A stretch of 32,371 nucleotides of DNA, taken from Muribaculaceae bacterium. GTDB taxonomy: Bacteria; Bacteroidota; Bacteroidia; Bacteroidales; Muribaculaceae. Each line of letters begins with the position of its first letter. The stretch's first letter is position 1. The notes beneath the pieces are model-generated. The model had not been told where the DNA came from. It searched no databases and saw only the letters and a program-made list of their open reading frames with translations. A program made the position numbers and the translations under genes. Shown here piece by piece: positions 8,370 through 14,904 of this stretch. The DNA lies in assembly GCA_022510385.1 (NCBI GenBank), contig JAFLTQ010000027.1:1-32371 (forward strand), written 5' to 3'.

Positions 8370-8740
8370 TTTCTGTTGTTATAAGTATCGGTTCAAATTG
8401 TGGCGACCGAGAAGCAACAATAAGGCATGCAATTGATTGGCTCAAAAGCTTTCTAATGCAGACCGAATGTTCAGACATTTATGAGACTCCATGTGCAAAC
8501 AATATGGGGAAGTCTTATCTAAACGCAGTTATAAGAGGATATTATGAAGGAAACGGAGAAGAATTGGATGATATTCTGAAAGAAAAGGAGCGTGAAATGG
8601 GAAGGAATTCTAAATGTCGGGAAAGAGGAGAAGTGCCTCTTGACATGGATATTGTGGTTTGTAACAATGAAATATGGAAAGAATGGGACTTTCGCCAACG
8701 TTTCTTCCGTATCGGCTTTTCTCAAATAAGTAAAGCCTAA
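8366..8740 (+). CDS. HPPK (FolK)-like short protein
   Basis: The start resembles 6-hydroxymethyl-7,8-dihydropterin pyrophosphokinase, which makes a folate precursor: SIGSNCGDRE at the N-terminus, SDIYET near 35-42, SYLNAVI, EREMGR, and PLDMDIVV carrying the DxD metal ligands. At 124 residues it is shorter than usual HPPK (about 155-160) and ends in a basic FRQRFFRIGF tail in place of the usual HPR motif. The Arg that precedes the DxD in E. coli FolK (in GPRTLDLDI) appears replaced by Val-Pro. It may be a lineage-specific HPPK or a diverged relative with another function. It is translationally coupled to the phosphoesterase. No other folate gene is nearby. Confidence 0.7.
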   Translation: MISVVISIGSNCGDREATIRHAIDWLKSFLMQTECSDIYETPCANNMGKSYLNAVIRGYYEGNGEELDDILKEKEREMGRNSKCRERGEVPLDMDIVVCNNEIWKEWDFRQRFFRIGFSQISKA

Positions 8741-8928
8741 CAACCCGCTGCAAGATCCACAGGCAAACACCTGGTTAAATCCCTACCGGAATCCCTGACT
8801 CAACATCTGCCAAATCCATAATGGAGCTATCTTTCCCCATAACTCATATATCAAAATCGGGTTTCTATTTCCCATATCATCATAAAATTTATAAAATGCA
8901 TAATTTTCTCCAAAAAACAAGGTTTAAA

Positions 8929-8960
8929 ATTGTTCATTACCCTGAATTTTTGTAACTTTG
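8929..8960 (+). promoter_or_regulatory. bamD promoter (-33 ATTG, -7 TAACTTTG)
   Basis: TAACTTTG (8953-8960) is an exact TAnnTTTG -7 element. ATTG at 8929-8932 sits 20 bases upstream in the -33 position. The bases after it (CACCCCAAAT) resemble those after the promoter at 27029. Transcription should begin around 8967, so the following repeats form the 5' leader. Confidence 0.65.
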
Positions 8961-8964
8961 CACC

Positions 8965-9009
8965 CCAAATAGACCGTCGCCAAATAGACCGTTTATCCAA
9001 ATAGACAGT
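8965..9009 (+). repeat. Triple 13-base direct repeat in the bamD leader
   Basis: ccaaatagaccgt occurs at 8965-8977 and 8980-8992, and once more with a single change (ccaaatagacagt) at 8997-9009. Unit starts are 15 and 17 bases apart. The array fills nearly all the space between the promoter and the ATG at 9015. It could be a protein binding site or an RNA feature, or a recent slippage product. Confidence 0.9.
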
Positions 9010-9014
9010 TTAGA

Positions 9015-9815
9015 ATGTATAGATTCTTATTTTTGCTTACAATACTTTTATCGCTTTGCTCTTGTGGGGAATATAACAAAGTATTGAAAAGCAAAGACGT
9101 AAATTATAAGTTCGACTACGCAAAAAGAGCCTTCGACGACAGAAGGTTCAATCAAGCTGCTACAGTTTTGGAAACCATCTACACTCCTTTAAGAGGAACT
9201 GCAGATGGCGAGGAGGCCCTTTTCCTTCTTGCAATGGCGAATTTCGAAAATAAGGATTACCTTAATTCGAGCCTCTATTTTAAAACATATTACTCACGTT
9301 ATCCAAGAGGGAAATTCACTGAATTGGCCCGTTTCTATTCCGGTTACGGTTATTATCTTGATTCCCCCGACCCGCAGCTCGACCAAAGCCCAACTAAAAA
9401 GGCGATTGAAGAATTGCAGGGGTTTATCGACTATTACCCGGACAGCGACAGAATTTCGATAGCACAAAATGCTATCAACGAGATGAGAGACAAGCTAACT
9501 CTTAAAGAGCTTCAGAATGCTCAGCTTTATTATAATCTCGGGAATTTTATGGGGAATAATTATAATGCGGCTATTATAACTGCTCAAAATGCTCTCAAGG
9601 ATTTTCCGGTTTCTAAATATCGTGAAGATTTTGAACTCTTGATTCTAAAATCTAAATATCAGGAGGCCAGACTTAGTGTCGACGAGAAAAAGGGGGAACG
9701 ATATCGTGATGTCGTGGATGAATATTTCTCTTTCACAAATAACTATCCTGACACCAAAAATCGCAAAGAGGCTGACAATATCTACGAAATAGCGCGCAGA
9801 CATGCAGCTGAATAA
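9015..9815 (+). CDS. bamD: Outer membrane assembly lipoprotein BamD
   Basis: BamD is the essential TPR lipoprotein of the BAM complex that folds beta-barrel proteins into the outer membrane. The 266-residue protein has a lipoprotein signal peptide with lipobox LCSC (Cys17 the likely lipidated residue), then TPR-like repeats: YAKRAFDDRRFNQAATVLE, ALFLLAMANFENKDYLNSSLYFKTYYSRYP and AIEELQGFIDYYPDS, which is the usual BamD pattern. Length is close to the family norm (about 245-270). A canonical promoter with a repeat-filled leader precedes it. rpoZ follows after 62 bases on the same strand, an arrangement common in Bacteroidales. Confidence 0.95.
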   Translation: MYRFLFLLTILLSLCSCGEYNKVLKSKDVNYKFDYAKRAFDDRRFNQAATVLETIYTPLRGTADGEEALFLLAMANFENKDYLNSSLYFKTYYSRYPRGKFTELARFYSGYGYYLDSPDPQLDQSPTKKAIEELQGFIDYYPDSDRISIAQNAINEMRDKLTLKELQNAQLYYNLGNFMGNNYNAAIITAQNALKDFPVSKYREDFELLILKSKYQEARLSVDEKKGERYRDVVDEYFSFTNNYPDTKNRKEADNIYEIARRHAAE

Positions 9816-9877
9816 TTTTATCCTCAAATTATTGTAAATATATTTTCAATACATACAACTTCAATAAATAGAATATC

Positions 9878-10213
9878 GTGGATTACAAAAAGACTAACGC
9901 ACCACTGAACACCGTGACCCGGGATATGATTGAAATGGCTGAACAAACCGGGAATGTCTACGAAACGGTATGTATAATCGGTAAGCGAGCTAATCAAATC
10001 GCTGTGGAAATGAAAAAGGAGCTCGAGAAAAAGCTTCAGGAATTCGCTTCATCTGATAATCTTGAAGAAATCTCTGAAAACAGAGAGCAAATTGAAATCT
10101 CTAAATTTTACGAGAAACTTCCGAAACCTACCCTGATTGCAACTCAGGAATATCTTGAGCATAAATTATATTTCTCAAATCCATCCAAAGAGAAAGACCG
10201 CTTGAGCGATTGA
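9878..10213 (+). CDS. rpoZ: RNA polymerase omega subunit, Bacteroidetes type
   Basis: Omega binds the beta' C-terminus and helps RNA polymerase assembly. The 111-residue protein begins with GTG (ATCGTGGATTAC) as MDYKKTNAPLNTVTRDMIEM, the conserved Bacteroidetes start. The Rpb6/omega signature follows: GNVYETVCIIGKRANQIAVEMKKEL. The C-terminal half (ENREQIEISKFYEKLPKPTLIATQEY) is characteristic of this phylum and absent from E. coli omega. No ATG in the neighbourhood would give a sensible alternative start. Confidence 0.93.
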   Translation: MDYKKTNAPLNTVTRDMIEMAEQTGNVYETVCIIGKRANQIAVEMKKELEKKLQEFASSDNLEEISENREQIEISKFYEKLPKPTLIATQEYLEHKLYFSNPSKEKDRLSD

Positions 10214-10225
10214 TTCAATTAAGGG

Positions 10226-10255
10226 ATGGCAAGAGGGCTGTTTAGCCCGTTCCAT
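10226..10255 (+). other. Two-tier hairpin between rpoZ and the ATP-grasp-like gene
   Basis: Inner stem gggct (10235-10239) pairs with agccc (10244-10248) around GTTT. Outer stem atgg (10226-10229) pairs with ccat (10252-10255). The hairpin ends five bases before the next ATG and has no T-run after it. It may shape the downstream start site or act as a processing site. Function is unproven. Confidence 0.4.
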
Positions 10256-10260
10256 AATTT

Positions 10261-11307
10261 ATGTATAGGAACAGACTCTTAATTTTCAATCCCGAACATG
10301 ATCTCGCTTTAGCCGTTGGGAAAGGTTCTTACACTCCACCGGCCGAAGTAGTAAAAATTAAAAGAAGATTATCGCTGTTGCCCGCTTTATATGCCCGCAA
10401 CAGCGATTTTATTATTATTCCCGACGACTTGAATTTAAATGAGACTAATTCTCTCCCCTTCTCAAATCTAATTGAGGAAAAGGATATATCTTTGATTCAT
10501 CTAAATCAAATAGATTCTATTTCCCACAAACTGTCACAAATAATTCCCTGGGGCTGGGATTTCGCAATTTATGATCAATTAAAGAATTCGGGGATCCCAC
10601 ACCGTTTGCTTCCATCTGATGACTATCTGGATAATCTTAGAATCTTGTCCCATAGGAGAACAGCTATCCTCTTCAGAAAAGAGATGGAAAGTCTGATTCA
10701 AGATTCTTTTTATAAGGAACTTACACCCCAACTCACTTTGGAAACTCCAAATAAATACGGATTGGAATTGTTTGAAGAATCCGAGGTAGATAAATTTCTG
10801 CAGACAACTCCTCAAGCCTTTTTTAAAGCCCCCTGGAGCTCTTCCGGCAGGGGAATCGTCTGTACATCGCATATATCTCGAGAAGGGCTTATGGAATGGG
10901 TACATGGCGTCATAAAGAAACAAGGTAGTGTCATTGCTGAACCTGCTTGGGAAAAATGTCTCGACTTTGCCACAGAATGGTGGATTGACAAGGGTCATGT
11001 GCATTATTTGGGGTTATCACTTTTCAATACCTCTTCGCGAGGTAAGTATCATGGAAATTTACCCGGGAATCAGGATATAATACTGAAAAAAATAAAAGAG
11101 AATGCCCCGGCTTTTAATTCTTCATTGATATCTTTGCAAAAAGATTTAATTGACAAGATTTTTTCCTCTTCCTATAACGGCCCCCTCGGAATAGATATGC
11201 TTGCTGATAATCAAGGAAGAATTAACGCTTGTGTGGAAATAAATCTGAGATTGACGATGGGTATGATAAATCTGCCCGATTTTGAAAAGTTTATGGATTC
11301 CATATAA
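10261..11307 (+). CDS. Uncharacterised ATP-grasp-like protein with FNPEHDLALA signature
   Basis: I do not recognise a named function. The 348-residue protein starts with a short strand into FNPEHDLALA (residues 9-18), a signature I recall from conserved Bacteroidales proteins of unknown role. The C-terminal two-thirds resembles ATP-grasp enzymes: FFKAPWSSSGRGI (187-199, with Lys189 and a Gly/Ser-rich loop), a hinge-like segment VIAEPAWEKCLDFATEW with Glu227, then GPLGIDMLAD and CVEINLRLTMG, where Glu326 and Asn328 fit the metal-binding E-x-N. ATP-grasp enzymes ligate a carboxylate to an amine or thiol, so a ligase is plausible but the substrates are unknown. No signal peptide is visible. It lies between rpoZ and the DUF2520 gene and may be co-transcribed with them. 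Confidence 0.7.
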   Translation: MYRNRLLIFNPEHDLALAVGKGSYTPPAEVVKIKRRLSLLPALYARNSDFIIIPDDLNLNETNSLPFSNLIEEKDISLIHLNQIDSISHKLSQIIPWGWDFAIYDQLKNSGIPHRLLPSDDYLDNLRILSHRRTAILFRKEMESLIQDSFYKELTPQLTLETPNKYGLELFEESEVDKFLQTTPQAFFKAPWSSSGRGIVCTSHISREGLMEWVHGVIKKQGSVIAEPAWEKCLDFATEWWIDKGHVHYLGLSLFNTSSRGKYHGNLPGNQDIILKKIKENAPAFNSSLISLQKDLIDKIFSSSYNGPLGIDMLADNQGRINACVEINLRLTMGMINLPDFEKFMDSI

Positions 11308-11350
11308 GTTTTAGAAAGCCTTCTTGATCCGATAACAATAAATAACCACT

Positions 11351-12064
11351 ATGATGAAACTAAACGATATAGCTATTATTGGGAAAGGGAATGTGGCGAC
11401 TCACTTGTATAATGCTTTAAAAGAGAAACATCGAGTGAGTATCATAGACCCGCATACGCTTTCAGGAATTTCAGATAATCATGAAATAATCATAATCGCA
11501 GTTTCAGATAATGCAATTAAAGAGGTAGCTCTCAAAATTGCTCCTTCAGATGCTATTATAGTCCATACCGCCGGATCTGTCCCAATGGATATTTTTAGAA
11601 ATAGATTTAGGAATTATGGCGTCTTTTACCCTCTTCAGACTTTCACCAAAGATGTCTCACTGAAATATTCCGACATCCCGGTTTTTATCGAGGCTCCCTC
11701 CGAAAACGTCGCAGAAAAATTGAGACAACTTGCACGATCATTCACAGACAATGTTTCTAATGTGGATTCAGAAACAAGGAAAAAGTTACATTTGGCTGCC
11801 GTGTTTGCATGTAATTTCACAAATGCTATGGCTATGGCTGCCTCAGAACTTTTGGAAGATTCCGGCTTAGAGTTCAATACTCTATTACCATTATTACGTC
11901 AAACCTTTAATAAACTCGAAAAGGTTTCTCCACAAGAGGCGCAAACTGGACCGGCAAAAAGAAAAAACAAAGAAATTATTAATGATCATTTAAATATGCT
12001 TTCGGATAAAAAATATTTAAGGAATATTTATGAATCCGTTTCCGAATATATCCTTTCATATTAA
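11351..12064 (+). CDS. Rossmann-like/DUF2520 NAD(P)-binding protein
   Basis: The N-terminus AIIGKGNVATHL is a dinucleotide-binding loop (GxGxxA type). HEIIIIAVSDNAI, IIVHTAGSVP and YPLQTFTKD follow, matching the Rossmann plus DUF2520 architecture related to pyrroline-5-carboxylate and 6-phosphogluconate dehydrogenases. The C-terminal all-helical domain (LHLAAVFACNFTNAM onward) is the DUF2520 part. The substrate is unknown. The 237-residue length is slightly short of the 250-290 typical of the family. Two adjacent ATGs (11351 and 11354) are possible. In some Bacteroidales relatives this gene sits next to maf as it does here. Confidence 0.85.
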   Translation: MMKLNDIAIIGKGNVATHLYNALKEKHRVSIIDPHTLSGISDNHEIIIIAVSDNAIKEVALKIAPSDAIIVHTAGSVPMDIFRNRFRNYGVFYPLQTFTKDVSLKYSDIPVFIEAPSENVAEKLRQLARSFTDNVSNVDSETRKKLHLAAVFACNFTNAMAMAASELLEDSGLEFNTLLPLLRQTFNKLEKVSPQEAQTGPAKRKNKEIINDHLNMLSDKKYLRNIYESVSEYILSY

Positions 12065-12083
12065 TCGACTTAAAACACTCTTT

Positions 12084-12659
12084 ATGGATCTTAATAAATA
12101 TCATATATTACTCGCAAGTAAGTCTCCTCGAAGAAGAGAGATATTAAAACTTCTCAATATCCCTTTCTCAGTAGTAAATATTGACGGTTTAGATGAAAGT
12201 TTTCCCTCCGACATGAAGCCGGAGAAAGTGTCTCAATTCATTGCAGACAAGAAGGCTGATGAATTTCTTAAAAGAATTGGGGATGATGAAGTGATTATCA
12301 CTGCTGACACTGTGGTGATTTGTGATGATAAGATTCTCGGCAAGCCTAAAGATAAAAAAGAGGCGCACGAAATGTTGAGATTTCTTTCCGGGAAAACCCA
12401 TAAAGTTACTACAGGGGTGACTATTGCCACCAGATACAAACGAATTTCATTCTCTTCTGAGTCGCTCGTGACCTTTGCCGAACTGACAGATGAAGAAATA
12501 GAATATTATATTGATGTGTTTCATCCCTTTGATAAAGCGGGAGCTTACGGAATTCAGGAGTGGATCGGGGCAGTCGCGGTAGCAGAAATCGATGGAAGCT
12601 TTTATAACGTAATGGGCCTTCCGGTGCATAGACTCTATCAGGAGCTAAAAAAATTCTGA
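12084..12659 (+). CDS. maf: Maf-family nucleoside triphosphate pyrophosphatase
   Basis: Maf proteins hydrolyse non-canonical or surplus NTPs (dTTP/UTP or m7GTP) to monophosphates. Diagnostic motifs are present: LLASKSPRRREIL at the N-terminus, ITADTVVICDDKILGKP in the middle, and FDKAGAYGIQ near the C-terminus, the last favouring the dTTP/UTP (YhdE-like) subfamily. The frame is open from an ATG at 12030, but that start would overlap the previous gene by 35 bases and add residues not found in the family. ATG 12084 gives MDLNKYHILLASKSPRR and 191 residues, close to the norm. An array of 9-base repeats follows the TGA stop and stays in frame for 20 codons. Confidence 0.92.
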   Translation: MDLNKYHILLASKSPRRREILKLLNIPFSVVNIDGLDESFPSDMKPEKVSQFIADKKADEFLKRIGDDEVIITADTVVICDDKILGKPKDKKEAHEMLRFLSGKTHKVTTGVTIATRYKRISFSSESLVTFAELTDEEIEYYIDVFHPFDKAGAYGIQEWIGAVAVAEIDGSFYNVMGLPVHRLYQELKKF

Positions 12660-12673
12660 GAAGAGGAGGTTTC

Positions 12674-12718
12674 AGAGTTGTTAGAGTTTTTAAAGTTGTT
12701 AGAGTTGTTAGAGTTGTT
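12674..12718 (+). repeat. Five-unit 9-base minisatellite after maf
   Basis: Five contiguous units of consensus agagttgtt run from 12674 to 12718. Units 1, 4 and 5 are perfect, and units 2 and 3 carry one change each. In the maf reading frame beyond its TGA the repeat encodes Glu-Leu-Leu, ending at TAG 12720-12722. Confidence 0.9.
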
Positions 12719-12775
12719 ATAGGGGTTTGTTTTAGTTTTTTTGTCTATCGAATATTTAAATTAAAAATAATTTTT

Positions 12776-12783
12776 TAAATTTG
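12776..12783 (+). promoter_or_regulatory. Bacteroidetes -7 element (TAAATTTG) for the nitroreductase gene
   Basis: TAAATTTG followed by CC matches TAnnTTTG and lies 18 bases before the ATG at 12802, implying a very short leader. The nearest upstream TTTG (12740-12743) is 32 bases away, too far for a standard -33 element. Confidence 0.5.
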
Positions 12784-12801
12784 CCATAAAATATTATATC
12801 T

Positions 12802-13434
12802 ATGAAAATTAAACATTTATTAATTTCAACAGCCATAATTATGACTATGATGGCAAGTTCATGTGATGGCAGCAAAGGCTCGGCTGCAGGTGGTGAAAAA
12901 TGCGATGTGGATACCACAAAAATAGTAATGGAGAATATCCTGACTCGCACCAGTATACGTCAATTCACAGATCAGAAGATCGATAAGGATATTATCGACA
13001 ATTTGTTAAAGGCCGGCATGGCAGCTCCATCAGCAGTCAACGCTCAACCATGGGCTTTTGTAGTGGTTGATGACAAAGCAATATTAGACTCTTTGAATGA
13101 AGTAAAACCTTGGTTTAATCTTAAGACCGCAACAGCTGCTATCATAGTGTGCGGAGATATGAGCAAAGCTATGGAAGGTCCCGGAAGAGAATATTGGGTT
13201 CAAGACTGTTCAGCTGTTACAGAAAATATTCTCTTGGCTGCACATGCATATGGTCTGGGAGCTGTTTGGTGTGGTGTTTATCCCAATCAGGAAATAATTC
13301 CGGGGGTCGTTAAAGTGTTGAATCTCCCTGAAAATATTATCCCGCTTAACGTTATTACTATGGGTTATCCGGCAGAAAATCCTGAACCAAAAGATAAATT
13401 CAAATCTGAAAATATTCATTATAACGTTTGGTAA
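12802..13434 (+). CDS. Nitroreductase-family lipoprotein
   Basis: The 210-residue protein has a lipoprotein signal peptide with lipobox ASSC (Cys21 the probable lipidated residue), followed by a complete nitroreductase fold. ILTRTSIRQFTDQKID is the FMN-phosphate-binding start, GMAAPSAVNAQPWAFVVV is the next conserved block, and GLGAVWCGVYP and VITMGYPAE lie towards the C-terminus. Family members are FMN oxidoreductases using NAD(P)H. A lipidated, exported version would need a different reductant or a cytoplasmic-facing anchor, which is odd. The substrate is unknown. It has its own promoter element and ends at a strong bidirectional terminator, so it is likely a single-gene unit. Confidence 0.85.
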   Translation: MKIKHLLISTAIIMTMMASSCDGSKGSAAGGEKCDVDTTKIVMENILTRTSIRQFTDQKIDKDIIDNLLKAGMAAPSAVNAQPWAFVVVDDKAILDSLNEVKPWFNLKTATAAIIVCGDMSKAMEGPGREYWVQDCSAVTENILLAAHAYGLGAVWCGVYPNQEIIPGVVKVLNLPENIIPLNVITMGYPAENPEPKDKFKSENIHYNVW

Positions 13435-13457
13435 ACACATAATTCCAAAAATAAAAC

Positions 13458-13497
13458 AAGGGTGGACCATAAGAATAAATGGTTCACCCTTTTATTT
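13458..13497 (+). terminator. Bidirectional intrinsic terminator
   Basis: A 13-bp stem (13458-13470 with 13479-13491, one G-U pair on the plus strand) encloses an 8-base loop. TTTATTTT follows on the plus strand, and on the minus strand the complement of the preceding A-rich run gives TTGTTTTA. It lies between convergent genes, the nitroreductase (plus) and the MFS transporter (minus), and can serve both. Confidence 0.85.
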
Positions 13498-13587
13498 TAA
13501 CTTCAATAAATATGGGCCCTTCTCCTATTAATGCAAAGTATTTATTCCCGACTTTACCCCGGTATGATGCCCGGCTTATTAAAATTC

Positions 13588-14904
13588 TTACTCTTCCCTC
13601 TTCTTTTTCCCAAATTCCGGATCTATCTTTAACAATCCACACACCAGGAATGTCAGAAGCGAAGAAAGTACCACAAGCCAAAAGAAATTAATATATCCTT
13701 GATTAAAACTTGAAGCAAAGAATTCAAATTTCTCAAAATACTCAAAAATCCAACCTGCCCCCATTCCCGGCAACATCATTCCTATTGCCATGAAGGCTGT
13801 ACAAAAAGCATAGTGGGAGGTGGCCGCCTCTCCCCTACTGAAATACAACAGATAAAGCATATAAGCGGAGAAACCAAACCCATATCCGAACTGTTCAATA
13901 AAAATCGCTCCTGATATTATAAGAAAATTTGTGGGTTGCCACATTGCCAAAAAACAATAGAATATGCAAGGCAATGTTAGGGATGCTGCCATGGGGAAAA
14001 GAAGTTTCTTTAAACCCCCGCGTGAGATGGCTACACCTCCTACAATCCCACCTATAAGTAGACCTACAACCCCTATTGTTCCATTCACTAATCCGGCTTG
14101 TGCCGTTGTGAGTCCTAATCCTCCTATTTCCCTCGAAGCAAGGAAGAATGGTTGGATAATTTTCAAACATAAAGCCTCCGGGAAACGATAGAGCAGCATA
14201 AACAACAGTGCTATAACTATATGTTTCTTTCTAAAAAATGTAATAAAAGTCCTGAAGAAATCCTTTATTATATTTTTTCTGTCCACCCCTTCTATGGGTC
14301 TGTCTTTTCCGGTTCGTGGCAACGACCATAAATGATAGAGCGTGAAAATAAAAAATATGGCAGACAAAAGCCCGAACACGTATGACCACGCCAAAGGTAT
14401 GTTTTGTAAAGTTGTCTCAAGATATCCGGCAAGAAGCACAAGTCCACCTTGGCCGGCTATGCTGGCTATGCGATAGAAAGTGGATCTCACTCCCACAAAA
14501 GCAGCTTGCTGATGGGAATCGAGCCCGATAAGATAAAGACCATCCGCAGAAATATCATGGGTTGCTGAGAAGAAGGCACTCAACCAAAAGAAGATTAATG
14601 TAATGGTGAAAAAGTGACGTCCCGGTATAAACAAAGCAATTCCGGCCATCATAATAGCTATTGTCATCTGCATGGTCAGAATCCACCATCGTTTAGTCTT
14701 AAAAAGATCGACAAAGGGGCTCCAGAATGGTTTGATGACCCACGGTAGATAGAGCCAGCCGGTGAAAAAAGTCATGTCACGCAGGCTTACTCCCATATTG
14801 GTGTACATTATAACCGTCAATGTGTTGACAGCAAAATAAGGGAGCCCTTCTGCCACATAGAGAGTGGGGACCCACCACCAGGGAGTCTCTTTTTTTATTT
14901 CCAT
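13588..14904 (-). CDS. MFS transporter, AmpG-like
   Basis: The 438-residue integral membrane protein has about 12 helices. It begins PWWWVPTLYVAEGLPYFAVNTL, typical of AmpG-like permeases, which import GlcNAc-anhydroMurNAc muropeptides for peptidoglycan recycling. Further support is the SATHDISADGLYL segment near residue 115 and the FIEQFGYGFGFSAYMLYLLY helix. Its start overlaps the end of the upstream glycan hydrolase gene by 10 bases, so the two are translationally coupled. A cell-wall glycan hydrolase next to an AmpG-like carrier supports a sugar or muropeptide substrate, but an uncharacterised sugar transporter of the same superfamily is equally possible. Confidence 0.75.
   Translation of the reverse strand: MEIKKETPWWWVPTLYVAEGLPYFAVNTLTVIMYTNMGVSLRDMTFFTGWLYLPWVIKPFWSPFVDLFKTKRWWILTMQMTIAIMMAGIALFIPGRHFFTITLIFFWLSAFFSATHDISADGLYLIGLDSHQQAAFVGVRSTFYRIASIAGQGGLVLLAGYLETTLQNIPLAWSYVFGLLSAIFFIFTLYHLWSLPRTGKDRPIEGVDRKNIIKDFFRTFITFFRKKHIVIALLFMLLYRFPEALCLKIIQPFFLASREIGGLGLTTAQAGLVNGTIGVVGLLIGGIVGGVAISRGGLKKLLFPMAASLTLPCIFYCFLAMWQPTNFLIISGAIFIEQFGYGFGFSAYMLYLLYFSRGEAATSHYAFCTAFMAIGMMLPGMGAGWIFEYFEKFEFFASSFNQGYINFFWLVVLSSLLTFLVCGLLKIDPEFGKKKREE

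Noticed and set aside
12030..12083. Longer maf start at 12030
   Set aside because: It overlaps the DUF2520 gene by 35 bases and adds residues outside the conserved Maf N-terminus.
12674..12718. CRISPR-like array
   Set aside because: The 9-base units are contiguous with no spacers and no cas genes are present.
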